Positions 24,624 to 33,392 of a stretch of 64,000 bases of DNA are shown piece by piece. Source of the DNA: CAVVXN01 sp963772585 (lineage in GTDB: Bacteria; Planctomycetota; PLA2; JAEUHO01); NCBI GenBank assembly GCA_963772585.1, contig CAVYXV010000005.1, positions 237,149 through 301,148 on the forward strand. Direction: 5' to 3'. The position numbers and the translations under genes are program-made. Each line of letters begins with the position of its first letter. Position 1 is the stretch's first letter. The notes under the pieces are model-generated. The model did not search any database. It was given only the letters and a program-made list of their open reading frames with translations, and was not told the DNA's origin.

Positions 24624-26308
24624 AGGATCCGGAACCCCCGGCCGCCCGGTCCCGAGTAGACGCTCGTGGTGGGCCCGGGCTCGGCGCCCGCCCGACCCAG
24701 CGCCATGAGCAACGCCACGATGCCGTCGATCTTCTCGCGGCTCTTCTTCTTCGACGCCTTCCAGTTGTCCGCAGCGTCCTTCTCCAGCATGACGTTGCTG
24801 GCCATCCAGCGCATGACGGGGTGACCGCCGTGGCGCAGTCGACCCGAGCGCACGAGGACGTCGAGTTCCTTCGACGGGGCGTTCATCGAGAGGAAGCCCT
24901 GGCCGTAGGAGACGACCTCCAGGCCGGCGCCCTGGAAGTGGGTGATCGTCTGCTGGCTCCCGAAGCGGTCGAAGGCCAGCTCCCGCATCCGGTATCGCTT
25001 CGAGGCATCGATCACCTGGCGCTCGACGTAGTCGACGTCGGTGTAGTTGCCCGGCGTCAGGTGCAGCGCGCCGTCCCTGGCCCACTGGGTGTAGGGCACG
25101 CGGTGGCGCTTCTCGCGCTGGACGGCGTTATCCTTCGGGCACCAGAACCACGCGAGGACGGAGTGATCCGCGCGCGGGAAGTAGAGAACGAACGCCGTCA
25201 GGTCCTCGGTCGACGCGAGGTCCAGCCCCCCGAAGCACTCCTCGCCTTCGAGGTCGTCCGCGAGCTGCTGCCAGGTCCGCGTCCCTCGGCACCCGTCCCA
25301 GCGGGCCATGTCGAACCACGCGACGTCGGCATTGGTGCGGATGTTGAGGTGCAGCCGAAGGAACGTGTTCAGGTACGCGGGCGTCTCCTTGGCGAGCGCG
25401 CACTCCCGCTCCAGGTACTCCCGCTTGAGCGAGATTCCGAGGTTCGGATTCGCCTTTGCCCACGTAGCCGGGTCCTCCCAGTCGTCCTCGGGGCGCGCCT
25501 CGTAGATCACCGGCAGGAACGACGGGTCGGCGACCGAGCCGTCCCGCACCTTCGTCGCGTGGGCGTGCTTCTCGTTGCAGATCGACTCGCGCTCGAAGTC
25601 CGACGTCGTGATGTGGACGATCAGCGGCTGGCGCCGGGAGCCCGTACCCGTCTGCAGCACGTCCACGAGATCACGCGTCGGATGCGCGTGGAGCTCGTCC
25701 ACGACGGCGCCGTGAACCGAGAGCCCGTGCTTCGTGTTGGCGTCGGCGGTGAGCGCTCGGAACACCGACCCCGTCTCACCGACCTCGATCGACTTGAACG
25801 CCCGGTAGACCTTGCAGCGTTCCATCAGCGCGGGGTGCCGCGCCACCATGTGCATGGCGTGGCGGAAGAGGAGCGCGGCCTGGCCCTGCTCGGCGGCGGC
25901 CGAGTAGACCTGCGCCCCGATCTCGCCGTCGCAAAGCAGCAGGTAGAGCGCGATCCCCGCGGCAAGGCTCGTCTTCCCGTTCTTCCGAGCCACGAACACG
26001 AGCGCCTCGCGGTAGCGCCGAAGCCCCGTCTCGGGGTCGACCCACCCGAACAGGTTCCCGACGATCGCGGCTTGCCAGGGCTCGAGGTCGAAAGGTTCGC
26101 CCGCCCGCTCGCCCTCCACGAAGGCGAGCACGTCGTGGAAGAAACCGAGCACGCGGCGCACCCGGACCAGGTCGAAGTGCACGCTCTTGGGCGCGGTGGC
26201 CCACGGGTCGTAGCCGGGGATGCCGATGCGGCAGAGGCGCACGAGGTCCTCGTCGCCCCAGGCCGCGACCGGCTCCTCGGGCCAGGTGTCGGTCGGCGCG
26301 AGCGTCAT
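24620..26308 (-). CDS. phage terminase large subunit (TerL), second prophage
   Basis: A 562-residue packaging ATPase/nuclease closely related to 1129-2805: Walker A-like ARKNGKTS, Walker B VVDELHAHP, nuclease-region LDLASTEDLTAFVL and LAFDRFGSQQTITH. ATG 26308 overlaps TerS by 4 bases. The two terminases share long identical stretches, so the two prophages belong to one packaging lineage. Confidence 0.95.
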   Translation of the reverse strand: MTLAPTDTWPEEPVAAWGDEDLVRLCRIGIPGYDPWATAPKSVHFDLVRVRRVLGFFHDVLAFVEGERAGEPFDLEPWQAAIVGNLFGWVDPETGLRRYREALVFVARKNGKTSLAAGIALYLLLCDGEIGAQVYSAAAEQGQAALLFRHAMHMVARHPALMERCKVYRAFKSIEVGETGSVFRALTADANTKHGLSVHGAVVDELHAHPTRDLVDVLQTGTGSRRQPLIVHITTSDFERESICNEKHAHATKVRDGSVADPSFLPVIYEARPEDDWEDPATWAKANPNLGISLKREYLERECALAKETPAYLNTFLRLHLNIRTNADVAWFDMARWDGCRGTRTWQQLADDLEGEECFGGLDLASTEDLTAFVLYFPRADHSVLAWFWCPKDNAVQREKRHRVPYTQWARDGALHLTPGNYTDVDYVERQVIDASKRYRMRELAFDRFGSQQTITHFQGAGLEVVSYGQGFLSMNAPSKELDVLVRSGRLRHGGHPVMRWMASNVMLEKDAADNWKASKKKSREKIDGIVALLMALGRAGAEPGPTTSVYSGPGGRGFRIL

Positions 26309-26811
26309 CCCGTCGACTCCAGCGGCTTGAAGTAGTCGAGCGTGGGCTTGTCCGGCACCGGCACCTCGACCGAGAGCCGCGAGCGCGCCGAGGGGGTCAG
26401 GCCGAACTCGCGCTCCAGGCGCGTGAGCTCCTGGGCCAGCGCCAGCGCATGACGCCACTGCGGGTAGGTCTTGAATCCCACGGGCTGGGCGGGCTCGCCG
26501 TTGGGGCCGGGCTTCCCGCGCACGACGTAGGTGTCGCCGTGCTTCTCGATGAACGCCTCGGCCTTCCGGTAGCGCACCCAGAGCGTCACGTAGCGGGCGA
26601 GCGCGTTCTGGTCCATGCGCGTGAGCACACCCATCGCGTCGAGTTGGCGCGAGAGGTAGAGGAACGCCTGCCGCGCCTCGGCCCCCAGCCACTTGGGCGG
26701 CTTCGGGCGCGCAGCCTCGGGCTTGGGCTCGCCCGGCCGCGCGTTCGCGCGCCACGATCCGCGCAGCTCGAGCACCCGCGTCGGCGTCGGGGAGGGACCG
26801 CGCTTACCCAC
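26305..26811 (-). CDS. phage terminase small subunit (TerS), second prophage
   Basis: A 168-residue P27-like small terminase: GKRGPSPTPTRVLELRGSW, then a GEPKPE segment, and a C-terminal LTRLEREFGLTPSARSRL. GTG 26811 aligns with the start of the left-prophage homologue; a TTG six bases upstream (26817) is an alternative. Overlaps the DUF1937 gene and TerL. Confidence 0.88.
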   Translation of the reverse strand: MGKRGPSPTPTRVLELRGSWRANARPGEPKPEAARPKPPKWLGAEARQAFLYLSRQLDAMGVLTRMDQNALARYVTLWVRYRKAEAFIEKHGDTYVVRGKPGPNGEPAQPVGFKTYPQWRHALALAQELTRLEREFGLTPSARSRLSVEVPVPDKPTLDYFKPLESTG

Positions 26812-27142
26812 AGGCAACCCCCGCAGGCGCCTCGATCTGGATCGGGAGATCGAGCTCGCGCGCGATCTCGACCTCGGCCGCGACGCCCTGACTCTCCTGC
26901 CACCCGTCGAGCGCGAGCACCACGAGCCGCGAGGACGCGTTGAGCATCTCCCGGTTGTGTTCGGCCCAGAACGGCCAGTCGCCTGGCAGTCCGAGCTGCG
27001 CGAGAGGGTGGCTGTGCACGATCGGGCTGTAGACGAGCCGGCCCTCCCGCATGAGCCTGACGGCGTGCCAGCAGGTCTGCCGGTAGCGCTCCTCTCGCAC
27101 GGCGGGATCGGGATGGCTGTACGGAGCGGCGAGGTAGATCAC
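26804..27142 (-). CDS. DUF1937-family phage protein, second copy
   Basis: A 112-residue protein, MIYLAAPYSHPDPAVREERY, YSPIVHSHPLAQLGLPGDW, ALDGWQESQGVAAEVEIA. Close homologue of 3286-3624 in the same position. Overlaps the methyltransferase stop by 4 bases (ATGA). Confidence 0.85.
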   Translation of the reverse strand: MIYLAAPYSHPDPAVREERYRQTCWHAVRLMREGRLVYSPIVHSHPLAQLGLPGDWPFWAEHNREMLNASSRLVVLALDGWQESQGVAAEVEIARELDLPIQIEAPAGVACG

Positions 27143-28524
27143 GACCGCACCCGCTCGGCCTTCCGGCCCGTGAGAGTCTCCCAGCGCGTCGTGATCACGT
27201 CGCAGTAGGCGGGATCCAGTTCCATGAGGAACGCGTGACGGTTCGCCTGCTCACAGGCGATCAACGTCGAGCCGGACCCGCCGAACAGATCGAGCACGTT
27301 CTCGCCGGGCTTGGACGAGTACGCGAGAGCACGCGCCGCCAGCTCGACGGGCTTCTCGGTCAGGTGAATCATCGATTGCGGGTTCACCTTCTTGATCGGC
27401 CAGAGGTCCGGCACGTTCTTCGGCCCGTAGAAGCGGTGCGCGGCGCCCTCCTTCCAGCAGTAGAAGCACCACTCGTGCGCACCCATGAAGTCCTTGCGCG
27501 TGAGCACGGGGTGCTGCTTGTCCCAGATGATCGTCTGGGAGAAGTAGAGCCCAGCGGCCTTGAGCGCGGGCGGGTAGTTGGCGACGTTGGCGTACCCACC
27601 CCAGATGTAGGCCGCGTGACCGGGGAGCAGGACGCGCCCGATGTTCCCGAACCACGCGAGCAGCATCTCGGCGAAGGCCTCGTCGGTGACGAAGTCGTTC
27701 TCCAGCGGGCGGTCCTTCGCCCGCATCTTGCGCGTCGTCTTCTTCGACTTCCCGGGGTGCCGGGCGAGATCGAGCGCCTGGTGGTGGCGCTTCTCGGGCG
27801 CGGTGAACGACGACAGCCCCGCGGCGATGGCATTGTTCGAGCGCGGCTCGACCTTCACGTTGTACGGAGGGTCGGTGTTCACGAGATGGATCGGTGCGCC
27901 GTCGAGCAGGCGGTCCAGGTCCTCGACGCTCCCCGAGTCCCCACAGAGCAACCGGTGGTTGCCCAGCACGATCAGGTCGCCGGGCTGCGTGACCGGGTCA
28001 TCGGGCGGCTCGGGCGCCTCGTCCTCGACGAGTCCCTCGGGCGCGGCCGGGAAGAGCTTCTCCAGGTCGGTGCGCAGGTCCATGAACCGCAGCGCCTCGG
28101 CCAGGTCCGGGAAGAGCGAGGCGACCTCGTCCACGAGGCCGACCGCATCCGGGGTCCATTCGCCCGCGATCCGCGGCGAGTTGAGCGCGACGTTGAGCGC
28201 CTTCTCCTCCCCCTCGGGGAGGTCCACGACGACGACGTCCGTCTCGGTGACGCCGCGGGCCTGCAGGACCTTGAGCCGCTGGTGCCCGCCGACGACGTTT
28301 CCGGTGCGCCGGTTCCAGACCACGGGCTCGACCAGGCCGAAGCGATCGACCGAGGTCCCGAGTCCGGCCAGCGCCTCCTCGGAGATCTGCCGCGGGTTGT
28401 AGGGCGCCGGCGCCAGGTCGGCGATCCGCATCCGCTCGAGCTGGACGCGGCCGGGCGCGGGGGCCTCGGCCGGGGCGGCGGGGGCCTTGCGGGCCCCCTT
28501 GGATCGGGCGGAGCTACGACTCAT
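27139..28524 (-). CDS. ParB-domain/DNA methyltransferase fusion
   Basis: A 461-residue bifunctional protein. Residues 25-160 are ParB-like: IADLAPAPYNPRQISEEALA, FGLVEPVVWNRRTG, NVVGGHQRLKVLQARG. Residues 190-450 are a methyltransferase with target-base motif NTDPPYNV and SAM-binding LDLFGGSGSTLIACEQ, in beta-class order (N6-adenine or N4-cytosine). It starts at ATG 28524 after a gene-free 330 bases. It probably protects phage DNA from restriction; the ParB part may use CTP-type clamp loading, which is inference. The left-prophage copy is frameshifted. Confidence 0.9.
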   Translation of the reverse strand: MSRSSARSKGARKAPAAPAEAPAPGRVQLERMRIADLAPAPYNPRQISEEALAGLGTSVDRFGLVEPVVWNRRTGNVVGGHQRLKVLQARGVTETDVVVVDLPEGEEKALNVALNSPRIAGEWTPDAVGLVDEVASLFPDLAEALRFMDLRTDLEKLFPAAPEGLVEDEAPEPPDDPVTQPGDLIVLGNHRLLCGDSGSVEDLDRLLDGAPIHLVNTDPPYNVKVEPRSNNAIAAGLSSFTAPEKRHHQALDLARHPGKSKKTTRKMRAKDRPLENDFVTDEAFAEMLLAWFGNIGRVLLPGHAAYIWGGYANVANYPPALKAAGLYFSQTIIWDKQHPVLTRKDFMGAHEWCFYCWKEGAAHRFYGPKNVPDLWPIKKVNPQSMIHLTEKPVELAARALAYSSKPGENVLDLFGGSGSTLIACEQANRHAFLMELDPAYCDVITTRWETLTGRKAERVRS

Positions 28525-28852
28525 CGGGGACCTCCAGGGCGGGGGCACGGGCACCCGTGGGCGCCACGGGGCGCCCACGTCGGGCCGTCGTTGGACAGCG
28601 CGTGGACGGGGAATGGACAGGGAATGGACAGGCCGCCGGCCCCGCGGGGCGTGACCGGAATCGCATAGGCCTTTGGCCCCGCCGAGAGGGGTCCACCCGC
28701 ATCGAACAGGGCTCTGGGGCTGAGGGGCCCCGTCGCGGGATGGTTGAAACCCGTGAAAAAAACGACGCTCCCACGCGCCCGCTCTAGGGCCGACCGCGGC
28801 TTGAGTCGGCCTCCCCCCCTCGGCCCTCGCAGGTGGCGGTCCAGTCGCGCGC
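28525..28852. other. gene-free stretch between HNH and methyltransferase genes
   Basis: No convincing coding frame. It holds a GC inverted repeat around 28556-28580, a tandem GGGAATGGACA pair near 28616-28637, and the block CCCGTGAAAAA near 28751. That block is also conserved in the left prophage near 5593. A cos/pac signal could lie here because it is beside the HNH and terminase genes, but this is only positional reasoning. Confidence 0.35.
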
Positions 28853-29215
28853 TCATCGCCGGATTCCTCTGCGGGCGCGGCGCTCGGCGGCGCTCTTGCG
28901 CGCGTGGCAGGCAGTGCAGAGCGACTGGAGATTGGCCAGGTCGTAGGCGAGGTCGGGGCGCAGGACCAGGCCGAGGACGTGGTCCACCTGCGTGGCGCGC
29001 TCGACGACCCCGTGCCGCCGGCAGTCCTCACAGAGGGGTTCGCGGCTCAGTTGGAGCGCGCGCAGGTTCTGCCAGCGCTTCGAGCGGTAGACGCGCGCAG
29101 CGAAGGCCAGCGCCGGATCCCGCTCACGTCGCTGCTGATCGTAGTCGCGGTCTCCCTGCCTGCGGCCACGGGCGCGGCGGAGGAGCTGGGTGTGCGTGGG
29201 GGGACGTGTGGGCAC
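28853..29215 (-). CDS. HNH endonuclease, second prophage
   Basis: A 120-residue HNH nuclease: YRSKRWQNLRALQLSREPL, CEDCRRHG, TQVDHVLGLV, LCTACHARKS. Both Cys pairs and the catalytic DH are present. Homologue of 5512-6000 without its C-terminal extension. First gene of this packaging operon. Confidence 0.9.
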   Translation of the reverse strand: MPTRPPTHTQLLRRARGRRQGDRDYDQQRRERDPALAFAARVYRSKRWQNLRALQLSREPLCEDCRRHGVVERATQVDHVLGLVLRPDLAYDLANLQSLCTACHARKSAAERRARRGIRR

Positions 29216-29383
29216 TGGCGGGGCTCGAGCCCGCCGTGCGCCTAGTCAGGATCATAGCACAGTCCAAGTCTGACGCAGCGCGCGCGTGCTGAGGATCCCG
29301 TCGGTGCTTCAGTGCCTTGGCTTCGGCCCGCAGCGAGGTGAGCTGGGGATCATGACCCTCAACGCCCGCGCCGTTGCACACGC

Positions 29384-30760
29384 TCAGCGGAGGCTGGCTG
29401 CAGGCACCACGATGCGGTTACCCTCCTTGGCGACGCGCACCGTCAGCCCCTCGCCGACCGCCCGTCTCTTGCCAGGCAGTGAACTGCGCAGGAACGCGAC
29501 TGAGAGTTCGCTTCCCACAGGAGCTGTGAAGCGAAAGTCGGTCTGGTCACGCGCGATCTCAAGGAGACCCTCCTGCTTCCCGGTGATGCCAGGCAGGAGA
29601 TCCTCGTAGGGACCAAGCCCGCTAGCTGGGAGATTCGCGTACTCCACGCGAATACTGGCGAGCGCCACCTCCAGCTTCTCGCCGGGGTCAAGCTGACCTT
29701 CCAACACGACGTGGACCTCCGCCAGCTCAGGGAGCTCCAACTTGATGGGCTCGGTCTCGGACCGGTTGGAAGGCACCTGGATCACGAATCGCGCAATGGG
29801 TGCGCCCGCGACAAAGCAGGCCACGCAGAGGAATCTCACGTCCTCGTCGAGGTCAATCAACTCGACAGTGCCGTCATCCGCGGCCCGACCCGGGGGTACG
29901 CGGCTCACTGGGAAAGCCCTGGCCTCCAGGAGTACGTCCGGGACCGGAGCCCCAGCTGAACTGACAACGCGGAGGGTGACCCTCCGCCGCGGGGAGGAGA
30001 AGGGGCGGAGCGAGATCTTCATGGGGCGTCCCGCTGTCCAGTCACGCCACTGCTCGCTCTCTACCGCGAGGAAGTCCTTGTCTTCATGCTGGTAGCCCGG
30101 CGCGTAGATGCTCTGTAGGAAAAACCTCCAGCCCACGGTCTGGGCAACGAACGCCGGATCGACACGGAGGTATCCACTGCGGTCCGCCGCGATTCGCTCA
30201 ACGGCCGGGGCGTGCTTTCCCGCATCGAAGAACGCCCCAGGAAGCGGCCGGGCTGACTCGGCATCGACGATGGCCAGCACGATCTCCCGCTGCTGCCGCG
30301 CCCAATCGGCATCGGGCGCGAACAGTGTGACCTGCTCAGGAGGCTCGGCGGGTACGTCCCATCGAATCGAACGCACCAGTGCCCTGGGATCAGAGATCCC
30401 CACGTTGATGGGTCCACCGGCATTGACACTGGCGGTCAACTCGTCGCCTCCCTCCGGGAGCCTGCTCGGTGGACGACCATCGACCGTCGCGATCGGCACC
30501 TGGATCCCGGAGGGCAGCAACTTCAGTCGAAACCGCACCGGCAAGCCAACCGTCGTACGCGGCGTCAGCGCGGGGGGACGTGCATCAGGTTGCGCACCCG
30601 GCGTCGTGGCTCGGACCGGTCCGGCTGCGTTCCTGCCGGGGGCTCGGTTGGGCCGCGCTGGCGCCTCCTTGGACCAGGGGCGCGTGACAGCGACAACGGC
30701 TAGCGCACCGAGGCACGCCGACACCAGCGCAACGATCACGGCGGCCAAGCGCCGGCTCAC
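29384..30760 (-). CDS. membrane-anchored extracellular protein (hypothetical)
   Basis: Not assigned. From GTG 30760 (overlapping a short upstream frame) the 458-residue product starts MSRRLAAVIVALVSACLGAL, a single N-terminal anchor or signal segment. A Pro/Ala/Arg-rich linker and repeated beta-rich regions follow (VTLFAPDADWARQQREIVLA, VTLRVVSSAGAPVPDVLLEA). These resemble carboxypeptidase-regulatory-like or other Ig-like folds seen in surface proteins of Planctomycetota and Myxococcota. It is last in a cluster of three secreted-protein genes. Confidence 0.55.
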   Translation of the reverse strand: MSRRLAAVIVALVSACLGALAVVAVTRPWSKEAPARPNRAPGRNAAGPVRATTPGAQPDARPPALTPRTTVGLPVRFRLKLLPSGIQVPIATVDGRPPSRLPEGGDELTASVNAGGPINVGISDPRALVRSIRWDVPAEPPEQVTLFAPDADWARQQREIVLAIVDAESARPLPGAFFDAGKHAPAVERIAADRSGYLRVDPAFVAQTVGWRFFLQSIYAPGYQHEDKDFLAVESEQWRDWTAGRPMKISLRPFSSPRRRVTLRVVSSAGAPVPDVLLEARAFPVSRVPPGRAADDGTVELIDLDEDVRFLCVACFVAGAPIARFVIQVPSNRSETEPIKLELPELAEVHVVLEGQLDPGEKLEVALASIRVEYANLPASGLGPYEDLLPGITGKQEGLLEIARDQTDFRFTAPVGSELSVAFLRSSLPGKRRAVGEGLTVRVAKEGNRIVVPAASLR

Positions 30761-30843
30761 GAACTGCGCCTCCCGCCGACAGATGCGGTGCGCAGTTGCC
30801 AGATACGCAGGCCGGGTGCGGCCGCCGCGCTTCTCATAGGCAT
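30757..30843 (-). CDS. possible 28-codon coupling ORF
   Basis: Starts at ATG 30843 (TGATG overlap with the stop of the gene before) and ends overlapping the GTG of the next gene. It may only serve translational coupling. Low confidence that the peptide matters. Confidence 0.25.
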   Translation of the reverse strand: MPMRSAAAAPGLRIWQLRTASVGGRRSS

Positions 30844-31448
30844 CAACGCTCGAGGATCGCGGAGTTGAGGGTGCGCGAGCCTGCCGGGGACTGGTACATG
30901 ACTTGGCCTTGAGGATATCCGGCCGGCCTGGGGGCGTAGATTGTCGCAGGCGCAACGGTCCAGGTAGCGGACTGGTAGATGCACGTCAGGTGCGCGCGCT
31001 CGTGTCCTCCGCCCAGATCCTCGATGCGGTAGGCAAGCCGGGCTTGGACACCACCGCCGAGGTCCATCTCGAAGAGTCCACTCTGGTCGTTCGGATCAAG
31101 CCCGGCTGCGACCATCTCGTCTTCGTCCGTGGATGTCCACTCTGCTGGTCCCCGGTACTCGGCGCTGGTCGTATCGTCGCCTTCGGCCGGGTGGATTCCA
31201 TCCAGGACCAAGTACTTGTGAACAGTGCTCCCCGCGCTGGAGAAGTCGTACCACAACTCACAGTCGGGCAAGGTCTCGATCTGCCCGTTGATTTGGAGCT
31301 CGACTAGCAGCCAGTCGCCATCGATGTCCGAGGCATCGAGCGGATAGGCGGGCGATGCGCCCACCGCCATCACCACGAGCGCCACGAACGCTCCGGCGAT
31401 CCCTGAAAGGATGGCTACCTGCTTGTTCTCTCTGACGATGCGTCCCAT
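30843..31448 (-). CDS. secreted or membrane-anchored hypothetical protein
   Basis: A 201-residue protein with N-terminal hydrophobic segment ILSGIAGAFVALVVMAVGA after a basic MGRIVRENKQ. The mature part (SDIDGDWLLVELQINGQIET, GGHERAHLTCIYQSATW) looks like a lipocalin-like or other beta-barrel fold, but I do not recognise the family. Lies 24 bases after the 31473-31970 gene; likely co-transcribed. Confidence 0.55.
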   Translation of the reverse strand: MGRIVRENKQVAILSGIAGAFVALVVMAVGASPAYPLDASDIDGDWLLVELQINGQIETLPDCELWYDFSSAGSTVHKYLVLDGIHPAEGDDTTSAEYRGPAEWTSTDEDEMVAAGLDPNDQSGLFEMDLGGGVQARLAYRIEDLGGGHERAHLTCIYQSATWTVAPATIYAPRPAGYPQGQVMYQSPAGSRTLNSAILER

Positions 31449-31472
31449 GTCTTGTCGCCCCTAGCCCGCTGC

Positions 31473-31970
31473 CTACTGGCAGCCCGCCGTGATTGTGAAC
31501 TGCGAGGACCCACAGATACTCCCGTTACAGTCAATCGCGTACACGGTGATCCTCTCCCCCGTCGCGAAGCTGTCGCTGTTGGCGGGGTCGTTGTGCAACG
31601 TAGCGCTAGTGTCCTGTCCGCTGTTGGAATGGCCGCTCCCCGAGGACGTGATGGCCACGGTGGCGGGGCCGGTGCCCGGATCGCACGAGGAGATGCTGGA
31701 CTTGATGTGAGCAGAGAAGTCCAGGAAGCCGGAAGTCGTGTTTTGAGTGCATCCGGCGACCTGCCAGTCGTAGTTCGTCCCAATCTCCAGGGGATCGCCA
31801 ACGCTGTCCCGGCTATGGACAGCGACGATGCTACTGTCAAAGTAGCGGCTCCCGTTCAGTGCCGACACCTTGATGACGGTATTGTCCCGGACCTCCTGAC
31901 ACGTTGGACTGGCCGAGGCCGTCAGGCAGCACGCGCTTGCCAGCAGGCCCACGAGGAATACTCGCAGCAT
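31473..31970 (-). CDS. secreted hypothetical protein, first of a cluster
   Basis: A 165-residue protein. Signal peptide MLRVFLVGLLASACCLTASA, then a Cys-containing, Ser/Gly/Thr-rich exported domain (Cys in SPTCQEVRD, VAGCTQNTT, SSCDPG, IDCNGSICG suggests disulphides). ATG 31970 has a strong AAAGGAG ribosome site. Upstream, at 32043-32053, is an 11-base C tract. Probably a lysogenic-conversion gene. Confidence 0.6.
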   Translation of the reverse strand: MLRVFLVGLLASACCLTASASPTCQEVRDNTVIKVSALNGSRYFDSSIVAVHSRDSVGDPLEIGTNYDWQVAGCTQNTTSGFLDFSAHIKSSISSCDPGTGPATVAITSSGSGHSNSGQDTSATLHNDPANSDSFATGERITVYAIDCNGSICGSSQFTITAGCQ

Positions 31971-32042
31971 TCTCAACTCCTTTCCCGCAGTGGCCGGACA
32001 TCCCGGGCCGGACATCCCGGCCAACATATGCTAGGCAGTCTG

Positions 32043-32053
32043 CCCCCCCCCCC
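32043..32053. repeat. 11-base poly-C/poly-G tract upstream of a secreted-protein gene
   Basis: A homopolymer tract 73-83 bases upstream of ATG 31970, next to the AT-richest stretch of the region (about 32055-32095). Such tracts are slippage-prone and can set promoter spacing. Confidence 0.5.
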
Positions 32054-32163
32054 TATGTCACCGTTTTGTCATAGATTGTGCAAAAGAAACGCAAAATGCG
32101 ACGCCCGACGCATCTGGCCGGGCCTCCTCACAAGCGGCCACGCAACTCGCCGGTGCCGACACG

Positions 32164-32303
32164 CTACACCACCTCCCCCTCGAACAGCACCCGCCCGCCC
32201 TGGTCGTGGAGCGTCACCCGCACGACCTCCCCCTCCGGGAGCCGCCGGTCGATCCGGATCTGCCGCGCCACCTTCCAGACGCTATGCGGAGCTCCGCATA
32301 GCG
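32164..32303 (-). pseudogene. 3' part of the RIT 2-interrupted phage gene
   Basis: Counterpart of 7682-7821: VARQIRIDRRLPEGEVV to a TAG at 32164. With 35412-35610 it restores a 339-base frame. Confidence 0.75.
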
Positions 32304-32304
32304 T
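32279..32304. repeat. 26-bp perfect palindrome at the RIT 2 insertion site
   Basis: Identical to 7797-7822 and again on the low-coordinate side of the element, although the element is inverted. It therefore belongs to the target gene, not the element. Confidence 0.8.
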
Positions 32305-32306
32305 TT

Positions 32307-32334
32307 GCTATGCAGAGATCGGGACTATGCGGAG
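32307..32334. repeat. RIT 2 terminal inverted repeat (ritC side)
   Basis: Same 28 bases as 7825-7852. Confidence 0.9.
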
Positions 32335-32390
32335 TCTCCCGGGAGAGGCTCGCTGACACGGGCGCCGCGGCCGTGGCATGGTCCGCATAG

Positions 32391-33392
32391 TCAGAGGGTC
32401 TCGAGGAAGGCCAGGATCGAGTCGGCGGGCCGGAACCGAACGGCCCTGGTCTCCGGTTCCTGGACGCTACGAAGTGCCTTCTCCTTCATGGCGAGGTCCG
32501 CCTCAAGGTAGAGATGGGTAGTAGCGGGGTCTTCGTGCCCGAGCCAGAGGGCGATGACGCTGACGTCCACGCCAGATTGAAGCAGGTGCATCGCAGTTGA
32601 GTGACGGAGCGTGTGCGGCGAGATGCTGATCCTCTTCAAGGATGGGCACCGCTCCGACGCGGCTCTCACTGACTCCCGCAGCCGGTGCTCGACGCCTGAG
32701 CGAGAAAGAGGTTGCCCGCGGCTGTTGGGGAAGACCGGCGCGCTCAGTCCCTGGTCGATGCGGGACAGCCATGTGCGCAACTGCTTCGCCGTGCTCTTCC
32801 AGAGTGGCACGAGGCGCTCCTTGCGTCCCTTCCCATGCAACTGCAGGGCCACCTGCCGATCCAGCAGGACGTCGCCCACAGACAGGGAGGTCATCTCGGA
32901 CACGCGTGCGCCGGTGTTGTACAACGTGGCGAAGAGGACGGCGTCCCGAGCTCCGCTGAACGTCGAGCGATTCGGTGCGTCGAGGATAGCCTGGACCTCC
33001 TCGCGAGAGAGGAAGCCGAGGACCGGACGGTCGAACCGCTTCGTCGGTATGGCGAGAACCCGCTGTGCAATGGCAAGAGAAGCAGGGTCGCGAAGGGAGG
33101 CGTACTTCATGAAGCTGCGGATGGCCGTGAGGCGGAGGTTCCGGGAGCGTACGGAGTTGCCTCGGTCCCTCTCGAGGTGATCCAAGAAGGCCAGCACGTT
33201 CGGTGCATCGAGGTCGGCGAGATCGAGGTCAGATGGCGCCCGCCCCGTCCTCGTGCCGAGGAACCGGAAGAGAAGTCCGAACGCGTCGCGGTAGCTTGCG
33301 ACGGTTTGCACGCTTGCACCCTTCTGGTTGATGAGTCTGCACAGGAAGAAGTCCTGGACCAGCGTGGCAAAGAAGCTCGCCGCGGCACTCAC
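32391..33392 (-). CDS. ritC: RIT tyrosine recombinase C, copy 2
   Basis: 333 residues, translation identical to 9841-10842, with the full Arg/Lys/His-xx-Arg/His/Tyr set (ARVSE, GKGRK, PHTLRHS, LGHED, HLY). GTG start overlapping ritB. Confidence 0.92.
   Translation of the reverse strand: MSAAASFFATLVQDFFLCRLINQKGASVQTVASYRDAFGLLFRFLGTRTGRAPSDLDLADLDAPNVLAFLDHLERDRGNSVRSRNLRLTAIRSFMKYASLRDPASLAIAQRVLAIPTKRFDRPVLGFLSREEVQAILDAPNRSTFSGARDAVLFATLYNTGARVSEMTSLSVGDVLLDRQVALQLHGKGRKERLVPLWKSTAKQLRTWLSRIDQGLSAPVFPNSRGQPLSRSGVEHRLRESVRAASERCPSLKRISISPHTLRHSTAMHLLQSGVDVSVIALWLGHEDPATTHLYLEADLAMKEKALRSVQEPETRAVRFRPADSILAFLETL

Noticed and set aside
28557..28787. 76-residue plus-strand ORF in the HNH/methyltransferase gap
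   Set aside because: Low-complexity Gly/Arg composition, no ribosome site, opposite to the operon.
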